A stretch of 64,000 nucleotides of DNA from Clonostachys chloroleuca (GCA_037952775.1 JBANAY010000003.1:18662001-18726000); one strand, 5' to 3'; positions 1 to 11,626 are shown, counted from the stretch's first letter. Notes: a model not told the origin generated them from the sequence alone. Numbers and translations: made by a program.

Positions 1-328
1 GATGCATTAGAATAGACAAACTGAATAAACATATAGCTCAGATTAAGAGCCAAAGAGAAACAACCGCCTTCATGTCGCCGAGACCCAGTGCTTCGTAAAT
101 CTTCAATTCATTCAAGCACATCCTGTGTCAAGTACCAGCAGGCGGCACTCTTCTTCTCTACACATCACGGCACTCTATAAGAAACACACTTGGGGGACAG
201 CGTTGTATTTTGTTAGAAGTCGATACGAAAGTGAATAAAATAGTCTGAAGGACACTTTTCTTGCACCAAAAAAAACGGTATACCCTCCCAATGAAAACAA
301 CCCCCCGAATCAAGAAGGACAGTGCCAC

Positions 329-779
329 TCATGAGACAGCTTCGGGTCCTAACTCCCATGTCCTCCTTCCGTTCAGAAGCATAGACAGCCAGGATGCCAG
401 TCCCAAAGTTGCAACACCTGACCTAGGCTTTGACGGTGAGATTCGCTCGAGTCGAGAGACCTGACGCAACATTAGTTTCCTCGAACGAAGGGTTCCCGTA
501 AGAGAATACTTGCCGTCTGTAGCGAGCGGCCGCGTACCGATGGTCGTGCTATTGCCCAGGGGATAGCTGGTTCCATCCGCCTTGGTGGGGGCGCGAGGTC
601 CTACTTCTAAACAAAGTATAAGTAAACGATGATGAAATCAGATGACTTGAGAGGGTAATGTTTGGTTGCTCACCTCTTCTGATGGGAGCCAGCTTGTCCA
701 CCATGCGGAAGGGAACCGCGGTGGCCATGGGCCAGGCCGCGAGCAAGACGACGAAAGCTCCAGACAGCTTCATAGTCAA
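329..779 (-). CDS. small secreted-protein candidate, 127 aa, two exons
   Basis: Exon 1 is 674-779 and exon 2 is 329-606. The intron at 607-673 begins GTGAGC and ends TTTAG. Splicing removes the stop that would otherwise follow and gives 127 residues. The first ~22 residues (MTMKLSGAFVVLLAAWPMATA) have a short basic start, a hydrophobic core and a small-residue cleavage site, so they read as a signal peptide. An N-glycosylation-like NST follows in the mature part. There are no cysteines, unlike most effector-type small secreted proteins, and I do not recognise a family. A second possible intron in exon 2 (donor GTATTC, acceptor GTCAG) would give a shorter C terminus, so the 3' end is uncertain. 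The gene itself rests on the signal peptide and good splice sites only. Confidence 0.45.
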
Positions 780-1917
780 CTCGAAATCTTAATTTGACGT
801 TTGGGATGATAAAGAGAGTGATGAAACAAGTGTGAGGTGGGTTGGAATGTTTTCAGGCCAGATAGCTGATGTGTGTTAACCAAATGAGCGAGTATGAAGA
901 GAAAGAAGATAGCCTCCAGACAAGATTACTTAATGTCTGAGGGAAAAGAAGATCGAAGTAGGATAGCAATGATGGGATTCCGATTCTTATAAGTACTCCG
1001 TTTGTTGGTACAACAGTGAAACCGAAAAGAAGGCACCCGGCACAAGGTTCCCAACACAGAGCTACGGAAGTTGTCGTTGCAAGGAGCAAGCTGGGAAGGA
1101 CAGAGGGACGCAAAGTCGGCACAACGTAGCAAGTGAAGTAAAAGACCGGAATTTACGGATAGATGCAGGTCGTCAGGGTAAAAGAACCCGGGGATACATG
1201 CAGCAAGGCGGGTGAGATTGCAAGTTTCTCGCTCCGAGCAGGTACTGCAGCAGTATTCTGCAGCATCCCGTATGAGACAATGCAGCCGTGCGAAAATTTT
1301 GGTGCCATCACATGTCACGAATCAAGTAGATAAGAGCATACTTGCTCTCATTGGCGGCTGGATCGCTTTCTCTCACATCTTAATGCATGTGGCAAGGAAG
1401 TGGCCTGCAGTTGGCGGAAAGGGGGCGGATTGCTGTATGTCTAAGGCTATGTGTAACCTGCAGGTAAGATGAGGAAATCCTTCGTCTTTTTTCGTAGGTA
1501 TCACAAAATAGTTTGGGTCTTGTACGTCAAATCTTGACTCACGCGTCATGCATGATGCGTTTAGGGTTGTGTATGTCGACAGGCAGGTGAGACTTGGTTG
1601 TGAAAAGAATAGATGGGTGAAGACCACAAGATACTCTCGAGTTTTGTAGAGGAGGTTAGGAGGCATTACGACGGAGATCTCGTGGAACTTAAAATCTGCA
1701 TAAAATCCGGACAGTCAAGTACTCACTGCCTTTCTCAACTCACGCTGCGTTTGTAGATCTTACTCTAAAGGCACTTGGCCCCGTGCCCGACAACAAGTCG
1801 TCTACAAATAGTATTTCACCTAAAGAGCGCGCATTTTAATCTCAAGGGCAATCTTGTCAAGTGCTGTTCTACACCACTTCGCTTTATCTCTGCATCCTAC
1901 TATGTAGAAATATATGT
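780..1917. other. intergenic, no supported gene
   Basis: Open frames on both strands here are short, lack family resemblance and mostly lack an ATG. Nothing convincing was seen; the right part would be the 3' flank of the F-box-like gene and the left part the promoter of the small secreted-protein candidate. Confidence 0.6.
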
Positions 1918-2586
1918 CTATATCAAAGGAGGGTCGAGGACCGTATACAACTTCAACTTGACTATCCAGCCAAGGCCCTGCATAGCACTCTCCACAGAAG
2001 GCATAAGTGCCTTCTCATAGATTTCTACAACAACTCGCTCCAGCGAGCAGATGGTTCTTAGCTGCTGATCAATCCGAGGCAATGCGTCTCGAGCGAATTC
2101 CGAATCACACTCTTTCTCCTCCGTCAAGCCAGCAGAATTTTGGCGGTGGACCTGAAGTTCCAGCGTCTTCAGCCTCGTGCATTGCGCTCGAAGAAGCTCC
2201 AAGGCACCCAGGCTATCACCCCTCAATGCAAACTCCCCCTCTTGGCCCTCCACCCTGTCCACCACCGGGAAGCTGATAGCCAAGTGTGTGATCAAGCAGG
2301 CGTTTGCAGGCGCGATCCCACCGAGGAAGTTGTACAATAGCCCCGTCTGCGTGTGCGTCACGTCTACAAGGACGAAGCGATTGGCGCCGTAGACGATTTC
2401 TTTGGCCTCGCTGTAGATAAGGCGGTTGGTGAAGAGAAGCGCGCTCCATCTCCGGGGCTTGGTAGGCGCAAGAGCATTGACTTGGGTGCCTGTGCCATGG
2501 AAGAGGAAGAAGGTTTGGCCTGCGCCGAATACCTCCTCATATATGGAAATCCGATTTTCAGCGGGCAAGCTTAAAAGGCATGCCAT
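1918..2586 (-). CDS. F-box/2EXR-like fungal protein, 222 aa
   Basis: This is a single uninterrupted frame from an ATG. The N terminus LLSLPAENRISIYEEVF matches the LPxExRxxIYxxVF start found in the large fungal group of F-box-like/2EXR and related proteins. A second block, ALLFTNRLIYSEAKEIVYG, matches the 'LLLTCRxIYxEAxxxLY' block that follows in the same group. The rest includes HLAISFP and a leucine-rich stretch ending in LKTLELQVH. Such proteins are very numerous in Pezizomycotina and most are uncharacterised; an SCF adaptor role is only a guess. The protein is shorter than many relatives, and coding sequence may continue upstream through an unseen exon. No neighbour suggests a function. 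Confidence 0.72.
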   Translation of the reverse strand: MACLLSLPAENRISIYEEVFGAGQTFFLFHGTGTQVNALAPTKPRRWSALLFTNRLIYSEAKEIVYGANRFVLVDVTHTQTGLLYNFLGGIAPANACLITHLAISFPVVDRVEGQEGEFALRGDSLGALELLRAQCTRLKTLELQVHRQNSAGLTEEKECDSEFARDALPRIDQQLRTICSLERVVVEIYEKALMPSVESAMQGLGWIVKLKLYTVLDPPLI

Positions 2587-3413
2587 AGTCGAGATGACGC
2601 TTTATTTTGACTTCTTGTTCCCCGAGTTGGAGGAACTCTTCCTCCAGATCTCGTGAGATCTCCAGTGAGGTACCGGGCTTAAAGATGAGAAGCAGCCTTT
2701 TACAAATCGTGTAATTAATGCTGAGCAAACATTGACGGTGGAGTTAAAGCACATGGGTTGAACAGGCGTCTAGTTGGGTGCGATTTATGTGTATATGCTC
2801 GTTATGGTTGACATCAGCACGAGAATCAAGGAGTGCAATGTTGTGTCCCACACCACTTACAACTCATGAAAATTCAATGTAAGAAAATATCTGACGAGAT
2901 CAAACACAGCTGACTACCAACAAGTCTTATGAAGCCGGCAAGCGGGGTCAATTGTTGCTATTCTTGAGCCAAATCAATAACATGTTGGTCGGTGATAATG
3001 CGACTCAGCTGGTTTCTGAATGTAACTATTAATATGGTTGGTTCCACCGTCGTAGCTCAGAGAATGGAGCAACATACCCCGTTTTGATACTGTTCTCCTG
3101 CAGTTGGCGCTGTACTCTTAGTTACTTTATGCTCTAAAAGATAAATTTTCGTCCCATACACATAGCCCAAATAGGTTCATAGCAATGCGCCGTTCTTGCG
3201 TTGGCCCTAATGTGCTATGCGCTTCCCCGAGCTCCAGTCAATGCAATACTCATGGCCATGTCTTGAGCCCTTCCGATAGCCTCGTGGTATCATATGTATG
3301 TACTAGAAATCCAAATATAACCAACCCAAATCTATAATCTATCCTTTCCTCAAGAATGCGCAGAGGGGAAAAGAAATAGAGCCTAAGAAAAAAAATTGCA
3401 CCCGCTTCTCCCC
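2587..3413. other. AT-richer intergenic region, no gene seen
   Basis: About 0.8 kb between the F-box-like gene and the 3' end of the APD1/AIM32-like gene. It is richer in A/T than the flanking genes and contains no open frame worth reporting. Confidence 0.6.
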
Positions 3414-4522
3414 CTACCAGCTCATCAACCCCTTGGACCTGTTGAACCCTCCCCGCAGCTGGTCCTCCGGCTTGACCACCTTCCCCTTCAGCACGGTGAA
3501 GTTGATCAGGTTCTCGCAGTCCTGCGGCATCACCCTCGCAAGCCAGATGCACTGCGCGGCGCCCACGTCGCCGCCGTTGCCGTTTTGCTGCTCCGCCTCC
3601 TTCTCCTCCGCCTTCTTCTCGTCGTCATCCTGCCCGAACGCATTCGGCCGACGGTACACCATCACGTTGGCCGAGTAGGCGTGCCCGCCGACGTGGCTGA
3701 TGAAGTAGATGCCCACTCCCCCGGCCTCTCGTCGTGCGCATCGCGGTACAAGCCCAGGGGTCGTAGGTGGCGCTCGAACTCCTTCTTGAGCAGGGGGGCG
3801 CTCTGGCCGCAGCGGGCGTCGCGCGTGCGCTGGCTGCACAGGAGGATGATGGCGCTGTGGGGGCACGCGCTCGTCGTCAGGTCGCCGGGGAGGTTCCCGG
3901 GGAGGGCGAAGGGCTGCAAGGGGGAGGTGGTGGTCGGCGCGTGGTTGACGACCTCGGCGATGAGGCTGCCGGCGTTGGACGGGGTCACGTTGTGGATGTA
4001 GGTGAAGGCGGGGAGGAGGAGGGTCGTCGTCGGTTCGGAGTAGTCGGCTGTGTTGTGTGGTGTCGGGATGTTGGATGCCGATAGCATCATCCTCTGTTTT
4101 CGGTTGGTCAGTTTCCAAGCGCTTCCCCCGCTCACGGGGTCACTCTCAACCTCGGGTGTGCAGGCGAAAGATGGTTGAGGGGAGGGGGGATAACTCACCC
4201 CGTTTGTGGGCGAGGCCACCTTGGAGACGGCCTCCATCACACTGCCCTTCTCGTCCGCCACGTCTCTGACCCAGTCGGTCTTACCCGTGCCGACAAGCAG
4301 ATGCGTGCTCCACGCCTTGACGTGCCCGTACAGGACATCGTCCTCGTTGATCTTGAAGCCCCGCGGGTACTTGACGCTGCAGCTGGCGCAATCGTGGAGG
4401 CATGCGTCGCCATCGATGGCCGGGTCGGTCTTGGCGAACAAGGCGCCCATCGGAGCCGGGCCGCCCTCGGAACCTGCGCCGCCGAAGACGGAGGAGACGA
4501 TGGATTTCAACGACAGAGCCAT
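3414..4522 (-). CDS. APD1/AIM32-family sucrase/ferredoxin-like [2Fe-2S] protein (one-base frameshift)
   Basis: Exon 1 is 4199-4522 (108 codons) and exon 2 is 3414-4093. The intron 4094-4198 starts GTGAGT and has a CTGAC branch site. The protein would be 334 aa, close to yeast Apd1 and Aim32 (about 310-320 aa). These are thioredoxin-like-fold proteins whose C-terminal domain binds a 2Fe-2S cluster through two Cys and two His. The expected ligand pattern is visible: CSQRTRDARC (C-x8-C, about residues 194 and 203) and then HVGGH (H-x3-H, about 242 and 246). The two halves lie in different frames. A run of five C at 3718-3722 on the + strand would need to be six to read RPGGVGIYFISHVGGH continuously, and coding length then becomes divisible by three. 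An in-frame start at 4675 gives a low-complexity extension that I judge to be 5' leader. Confidence 0.85.
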
Positions 4523-5449
4523 CTTCTGCTTGAGGGGGGTTTCCGCGTCGGGGGAGGGGGGACTACGGGGTCTGTAGTCATGATGGAAAGAAGGAAGAAG
4601 AGGGAAGAAGAAAAAAAAGACCGTAGTAGAGCGGCGACGGGGAGTGGGGAGCAGAGGAGCTCGCCCCAGGGCCAAGTGAAATCAGATTACTACGATTGGC
4701 AACGGATTTCAAACGCTGGACCGACGCTGTCCGAGTCGCTCGTGTGGAGTAAAGTGGATATAGCAGATGGAGTCCGGATCTGATAAAGGTCGGTCAGCGG
4801 CACTCGCCAGGTTGAGACTTCAGACGGCAGCGGCAGGCAGAAAGGTCAGACAGCACAGGACTCGGTCGGCGGGTCAGTTGGGATGAGGCACGCCGTCTCG
4901 ACGTTTTATATTTTTCCTGCAGCTTCTTTTTTCGTACTTTCCGGGGTCCAACCGCTTCATGGCCAATGGTCAGCTTCCTCCACCGCGTATCTCCGAGTCC
5001 TCACGCAATCTGGGGCTCGGCCAATTCAATGATTCGAAATCCCCGGCGCCAGAGACGGCGATTAGACTTGCAAAGACGCAACACCCCTGTGTCTCTTTTT
5101 CTCCGCACTTTGTGTGGGGTGCCAATCGCTTCGTATCACTTGGTAGCTATCTCATTCTCCAATTTCCGCGCCGGCGAAGTCGGGTACAGCAACCACTTCA
5201 TTACTAAATACGCACAATAGCATTATTGCCGTTGGTCTCCATATCGTATGTCGTTACGACGGGCACAATGCCGTAAGATAGAGAGTAGTAATGAATTGAT
5301 TGGTATCGCAGACAAAGAGGATGTGTTTTGGGGAGAACAAAATGGGGCATTATATACAAGATAGATTAACAGAAAAGGTCGTTCGCTCGACGTATCCCGG
5401 GAATGATTCGCTTCCCAAGATGAAGTATCCCAGCATCCTAGCCATACGA
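4523..5449. other. intergenic between APD1/AIM32-like start and acyltransferase 3' end
   Basis: This holds the promoter and leader of the APD1/AIM32-like gene on its left and the 3' flank of the acyltransferase on its right. No supported gene was seen. Confidence 0.55.
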
Positions 5450-7942
5450 TTATAGGTTCTTCTTCCTTGCTTCGGCGTATTCCTCATTCTCGACTTCGCT
5501 CTCACTCTCTTCCTCTGCGCCAGCCTCCATCTTCACCTTGTCAGACTTCTTCCGTCGATCCTTCATTGCCTCTCTGAGTTTACGGCTAGCTTCGTTAAAC
5601 CCTTCAGTGGAATCGAGCGCAGTAAATCCGCTAATATGGAAGCCGCTTGAATTGAAACCACCTCCACTGCTGTTCGACCGCGACCTGGACCGGGACGGTG
5701 GCCGTGTGGAGAAGAAGCCGACCTGTCCAATGTTGCTGAAGGAATCGTGACGGGGTAGCGCTCTGCTGGATTGCGTTGTGCTGCGCCGCAATAGCGAAGT
5801 TGTGGGAGGCGACTCCGGTTCTGCGCCAGCATTGCTTCCCTCGCTGTCTCGTCTTCTCCATCCTCCAAATGACGGATATGGTGAGAACGATGGCATTTGG
5901 GGTGTGAATGGCGAGAATGTCGAGGCAAACTGAGGCGAGGTGAAGGTCGACGGAGCGGGCGTTTCCGTTTTGTATGGATCTGGAACCAGGCGAACCTTTT
6001 CGAAGTCGGGATACATCTCTGGTCCCAGGGTATTGATCAGGTCCGTCACCTCTGCGCTAAGCTCCTCCCTTCGGAGTCGCAGCTTTTGGATGCTGAAGCC
6101 AGACCAGGGTGACAAGCAGAGAACCAGAGGGCGGAGAGACTTGAAGATATCCATACCGACCTCGCCAAAGCGCAGCGAGGCGAATGTGATGCCAATCATG
6201 AGTGGCCACACGGCAAAGTAGACAACCCAAAGAGGAACCCACTCAGGGACATGGCCCCAGAAGCGGTCGTGCCAGACTTTAAGAGTGAGCAAGATAGAGT
6301 AGAAGTGATACAGGGCTGGCGCGAAGCCGCAAGCCACCAAAATCTTCCAAGTTGCCATGACATCTCGGCCTTGGATCTTGACCGTGGAGCCGGCCAGAGC
6401 GGCCTTCGCCTTTTTGATGGAAATGATCTTTGTGGCGACGAAGACGGGAGCGAAAAGCACGAGACCCGGTACCGTGCTGAAGAACAGCAAGATGAGTTTG
6501 AGTGAACGGTATATGGTGAGAAAAATGACCTGGAAGATGGACATATGGGCGTATTGGACCTGATGATCCTTCAAGTTGAGGTAGCGGAGCTGTGAATTGT
6601 AATCCTTGACATCCTTCACCAGCTTCTTGATGCGCTTATCCTCTTTGTATTTCTCGTAACCCATCGCCAACCTCCTGTTAAGCTCCACAACAATTGGGAG
6701 AGGAAGCTTTTTGCCGGTGGGGTTGTATAGCCGCCTGGTCGCCTGGATCAGCATCAGAGTATCATAGTCGGGCGCTGAAACGGTCACGGAGTTAAGAGCC
6801 TGATACACTGTATCAATGACATGGCCGATGGCTTCACGGCGCTGATTGTTGCGGTACTTTTCGACCACACGGGATGGGATCTCGAAGGGGGCTCCGAACT
6901 CGATGACGGCGCGCGATCGAAATTTGTGAGGGTGGAAGTAATTCATTCCCACAGGGACAATCTTGAGCCCGCAATTAGGATCTTCCGCCAATGTTCCAAG
7001 TGCCATGATGGCCACACCAGCCTTCAAGGGCAACAGGTCTGTGCGGTCATGGCTACCACCCTCTGGGAAGATGCCAACACATCCTCCACTTCTGAGGCGA
7101 GAAAAGACAGCTTCGTAAACCTTGGTCTGGTCGGTGTGGGGAGCAAGCTTGAACTTGGTACCCTCGTAGCCTGGCGCAGAACCGTTAACGTCCTTCTTGG
7201 TAAAGTTGCCTTCTGCGTCAATGTCGTCGCGGCCCGTAAGCTGGAACAATGCGAGCTTGCCCTTGAAAGGTCGCTTCACGCGGATCTCCTCGGGGCTAAT
7301 GATCTCAGCAATATCGACACTCGCGCCAGTCTGGCCTTTGGCCGGAGGAAGAAAGACCATGCCCTGGAGCTCGCCCTCGCCTGCGCCAAACTTGGTGCCA
7401 ATACCTCGCACTAGGGTCGGGTCGTTGATGGGGTCGGGGAGGTAAATCTTTCCCGTGGCAGGCTTGGCGGCATCCTGAGCGCGTCCGACAGGGACGGAAC
7501 CGACCTGGCGGGATCCCCAGCCAATAAATCCATGGACCGACTTTTGGGCAATGAGAAGAGAGACTCGGCGGCCTGCTTCGTGCTTCAAGGTTCGCTGGAG
7601 GAGAAGGGCGTCGACGAACTGCACCGGGAACAGATTAGCAAAGGGAGAGGCGCAAGAAAAAGAGGATGCGACAGCGCAAGGAGGGCAGCGCCGTCAGAGC
7701 CAACCGCTATAACTCACCTGGTTTGCATGCGGAGCTGCCACAAATAGAACAGGCCCCGACCGAGGGACTCGCCATGAGCCTCGAGGAACGACTTCCCTGA
7801 AGAAAGTGTCGACGAGATTGCCCATGACGTAGAGGAAAAGATCATATGTCCAGTTGTTCATTGGATAGAGCTCCTTGTGCGGGGTAGGAGTTGCCTGCTC
7901 CTGGGGCGGCTCAGTCGCCTTCTCGGGGGCCTGGGAGGCCAT
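5450..7942 (-). CDS. SCT1: glycerol-3-phosphate/dihydroxyacetone-phosphate acyltransferase (Sct1/Gpt2 type)
   Basis: Exon 1 is 7718-7942, the intron 7619-7717 (GTGAGT..CAG), and exon 2 5450-7618; the product is 797 aa. Enzymes of this family acylate sn-1 of glycerol-3-phosphate in the ER membrane, the first step of phospholipid and triacylglycerol synthesis. The acyltransferase block AAPHANQFVDA spans the splice junction at about residues 69-79, so the splice is well supported. The second block, FPEGGSHDRTDLLPLKAG, lies at about 259-276. The ~180-residue insertion between the two blocks is typical of the fungal enzymes. Three hydrophobic stretches follow in the middle of the protein (starting IFQVIFLTIY, ILVACGFAP and WVPLWVVYF). 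The C terminus is Ser-rich, then acidic and Lys-rich, which resembles the phosphorylated tail of yeast Sct1/Gpt2. Glycerol kinase and acyl-CoA synthetase in the same window supply its substrates. Confidence 0.95.
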
Positions 7943-10786
7943 GGCGAAGGTCGGATATCGAGGGACTGCCTAGACAGATGGTGTATGGTTGTCGCTGGTT
8001 CGAGTCCAAGTTGGAGCTGGGTCTGGGAGAGCAGAGGCCAAGCAGGACGAGTTGCAGAAGCAAACTGACGAGGGTTTGCGGAGGGAGACAGGGGAGTTAT
8101 GTAATTGGATAGGTACCTAACGGCAGCCGCCACCCATACCTTAAACTTGGCTCTTGAGACTTCGGCTGGCTGGAGTCGACTGGGGTTCGAGGGAGGGTCT
8201 AACTCGCTGTAGTCAAGGGAGGACGAAAAACTGGGCATATGGGTGGTGTATCCAGCCCATACCGGCCTAGAGGCCAGATGGGTCATGGAGGAGGCTCAAG
8301 CTTTGCTGCCTCTGGCGCTTTCTGTGTAGCACGTAGCGCGTCCAAGCAGGAGCTAAGTTCCCTTGAGGTCCACCTGGAACCGTCTGTCCGAGCACCGTCC
8401 GAGCGCTGAGACCGCGGAAAGTCACTGGACATACCGTAGCTTGGCCCCATCTGCAGAGGCAGTTCCAGCTGCATGTAGCTCCCATCTGCACTCCAGCTCG
8501 CTAACTGATACCTAACATTTAGTAGCCTTGCTGTGCACACATATTCATCTGCATGTCAGGCCTTGCAGCCTCTCCAATGCTACGCTGATACGCTGCCGCC
8601 CGTCAACCGCCAGCTGGAACCAAGCTCTCCAGACATGGAAGGTGGACACACCCGTCAGCACCTCATCCAAATGACTTGCAGGCTGTGCAAGTGGATTGGT
8701 GATCTCGGGCCATCCCTATAATACGAAATTTTTCCTGTCCGTCTCTCCAATTCACACGTGATAATGGATTCGACTCGCAACACGCCCCAGTGAACGGCCA
8801 AGGGCCCAGATGAGGAATCTCCCTTGGCCTGGCCCATGCGCCCTTCATTCCCCGTTCCAGGTAGGGCGCTTTTCAAATATAGGTGCCCGGCCATGGATGC
8901 TATGGAACAGGATCATATAATGATAATAGGCGCCAACAGCCGGCACAGGAAACCGCCAAGAGCAGGCGTGAGCGTCTGAGGTGCGCCTTCTTCATGCGTG
9001 CGTCGCTACCATCACACCTGCTTCCTGATCTGGCTGGTCTCTGGCGGAAAACTTACTCCTCCCACTGCGTGAGCTCAACAAAACTCTACCCAGGCTCCAA
9101 TCGGCCGCCAGATCCCACCTCCTCCTCCTTCTCCAAAAGCTCGTTGGGTTGGGGCCGAGAACACTGGTCGGGCATTTACTAGTCACGAAGCTTTTGTTGG
9201 TCTAGGCACACCCGGACGCTGGCCTATTGAACTGCTTTCGTGGCAAGTTCGAGATGGTGATCACAGAACCACTTTTCACCACATCCCACCGTCCCCTCGT
9301 CATCCCTGCACACCAGAACGCGGAACGTACATTCCTATGTATATGTGCGAATAGCTATTGCCAGATTGCGCCAAGAGCAGGATTTTCAGAGGTGTCACAG
9401 TAGTCTTGCTCTCAACCGCGGGTGTGCGCCCTGATACATGGCGTTGGACCCTCCACGGGTGCCATGAGCGTCAGGAGACTTTCCACTTGTTCTTGCACCG
9501 AATTCTTCGCTCCCAAGAATCATGAACGAGCACCAGGCCCGGGTCTCCCATCTTCTCCCTGTGCAATTTGTGGAGATGTTCCGGGGTCGCACGGGTAGCT
9601 TCCCGGACGTACCCACAGAACCATTGATCGTGTTCGCCTGGGGCCGGGTAGAGAGAACGGCTGGATGTGAGATGTTGGATGTGTATTACCTGCACTGATG
9701 GCTCACGTTTGCGCATTCCCTTGATGAGCATCCTGATCTCGGCAAATCCTCTCAAGCAAGTGGCATGTTTTGGTAGTGTGATACTGCCACCCTGTCACCG
9801 CGAGAAGCCACATCAGGGTGCCTTTGTTATCAGACTGACACCCTCGCATTCCCTAAGGGTTGCATGTTTATCTATCAGGACGGTACTGAGAAATCGCCTA
9901 CGCGGAGCTTATTCGGCTAATTGTGGTAGAGGGCTCCGGTCCTCCATTTATTTCCACCTGACCAGGATATGTTGGAAGACTCACTATTGGTTTACTTGAG
10001 ACGGAGATTCAAGGAGCGACAAATCCGGTAATCAATATAACCCTTTATGTTGTGAGAAAAACGGAATATGTCTACAAAATCACGCAGGCTTAATAAAAGG
10101 CTCCCCCCTACGTGCTTCCACGTGGAGATGTCTCCGCTCGCGTAGCATCACGAGTGGCTTGCCTGGAAGAGCCTTGTTTTCCGCCCCGGATACTGGCCCT
10201 CCCCAGGAAATCTTGCCTATAGCTATTCCCCATTCAATATGCCTATCAACGTGGGGATCGATGCGGCAAGCCTTCTCTCATGGGCTCAGACACTGCAGAG
10301 ATTACTTATGCATGGCAACTACCAAATTGCGGCATATCTTAAAGGTAGGCCGGGAGGGTGCGCATCCGTGATACAGCTCCTATTCGCTAGAGTACATCTC
10401 CCCAGGAAATATATTGGTCAAAATAACCAAGGCATGCAAGATTCGTTATCTCTCTCCATGTCCTTCGGACAATATCACAATATCCCGCACCTCTGAACAT
10501 GCAAGGATCCTTCCGTGGGCTTTATCTTGCATGCAATTGGCCAGGCTATCACAATAATGTTGCTGTCTCATGCATGAAGTCGCCATCAGCCATGGCACAT
10601 GCGTCTCTTTCAACAGTAACTCCCCACTTCTGTCTTGGTATTCAGTCTCCCCAAATGCAGATATTTCCCAAGCCAGAGACAGGGACAAAACACGGGAGAG
10701 ATCCTTTTTTTTCTGTCCGTACCCCCTTCAACCCGAGACATACTGACCTTGTCCAGCTTGTCCGACCCCAGCACTAACTCAACAAA
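7943..10786. promoter_or_regulatory. divergent intergenic region, no supported gene
   Basis: This 2.8-kb stretch lies between the acyltransferase start (-) and the gasdermin-like candidate (+), so it must hold both promoters. Open frames of up to ~110 codons occur on both strands, but none has a recognisable family, good codon pattern or convincing splice partners. Confidence 0.5.
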
Positions 10787-11626
10787 ATGAAGACTTATAT
10801 CCCGATTCCCAACTTTTCCACGCCTCCTCCGGCTGATGGACCTCTGGATCTGGGCCATATCCTCCATGACCTGACCTACTCCAGCATCGCCGCGCCTCTG
10901 AACAAGGAGGGCCATGTTGCCATCCCCGACCGCCTCCAGCCGGACAAGAAGGAGGGGTTCAACCTCAGTCGCAAGGAACTGCTAAGCGGAGAGTTCGGTA
11001 TTTTCGCCAAGTTCCTTGCCATGTTCGGAGTTGGCGCCGAGGCCCCGTCGTCTTACAGGAAGAGTGCTGACGATATCCTGACGGTCGACGCCCTCGAGAC
11101 CATCACCTTTTCGCCGCAGAGAGAGTATATAGAGAAGAGCATGAGCGACCACAGGGTCAAGTCGCGGATGATGGCGTGCCAGTACAGGGAGCCCGTCTTC
11201 ATGGTGACAGGGATGAAGATGGCACGTGGAGCGTCGCTGCAGAGCGACCTGCACGAGGTGGACGGGAAGTCGCCGTTCGGATTCTGCAGCCCCCAGGGGG
11301 CTTGGGGCCTCGACATACCCTTCGTTGGTGGCAGCAGTGCAGTGAATCACGCAGGAAAGTCCACTGACAGCTCAACCGACTTCATCCTCGCCCTCAGGCT
11401 CAAGAAGATCTTCTACAGGGAGGGCAAAATGCTGACGAAAGAGTACCACAAGGTAGCCACCATCATGGATCACATCACTGGCGAGATGTACAGCGCCGAA
11501 CTGGAGTCTAGTCATGATGATGTTGGACTACAGGATGTGCCCTTTGGCAAGGACATGGTCCTGGCCGGGGGCAATACTCACGATGAGGATGAGCTTTGCT
11601 ACCTTGCTTTCCCTAAAGGCGTCTAG
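10787..11626 (+). CDS. candidate fungal gasdermin-like protein, 279 aa
   Basis: This is a single-exon frame from ATG to TAG, with coding-like composition throughout. It has no signal peptide and no transmembrane helix. It starts MKTYIPIPNFSTPPPADG and then PLDLGHILHDLTY, and contains a central block PVFMVTGMKMARGAS. This architecture (short Pro-rich start, 'PLDLGxI' block, 'VTGxKxARGA' strand, about 280 residues) fits what I remember of the fungal gasdermin relatives HET-Q1 and RCD-1. Those are cell-death proteins that form membrane pores after a C-terminal segment is cut off by a partner protease. The C-terminal ~45 residues are acidic (SSHDD, HDEDE), which could be such a removable segment. 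The family call is inference from remembered patterns; the gene call is much firmer. No protease or NLR-like gene lies beside it; the neighbour is a convergent GST. Confidence 0.6.
   Translation: MKTYIPIPNFSTPPPADGPLDLGHILHDLTYSSIAAPLNKEGHVAIPDRLQPDKKEGFNLSRKELLSGEFGIFAKFLAMFGVGAEAPSSYRKSADDILTVDALETITFSPQREYIEKSMSDHRVKSRMMACQYREPVFMVTGMKMARGASLQSDLHEVDGKSPFGFCSPQGAWGLDIPFVGGSSAVNHAGKSTDSSTDFILALRLKKIFYREGKMLTKEYHKVATIMDHITGEMYSAELESSHDDVGLQDVPFGKDMVLAGGNTHDEDELCYLAFPKGV

Noticed and set aside
3045..3110. tRNA-like stretch (GTAGCTCAGAGAATGGAGC)
   Set aside because: Resembles a D arm only; no T arm (GTTCRANNC) or paired acceptor stem follows at the right distance.
6821..7414. 197-codon open frame antisense to the acyltransferase
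   Set aside because: Mirror of a conserved coding exon; no family resemblance.
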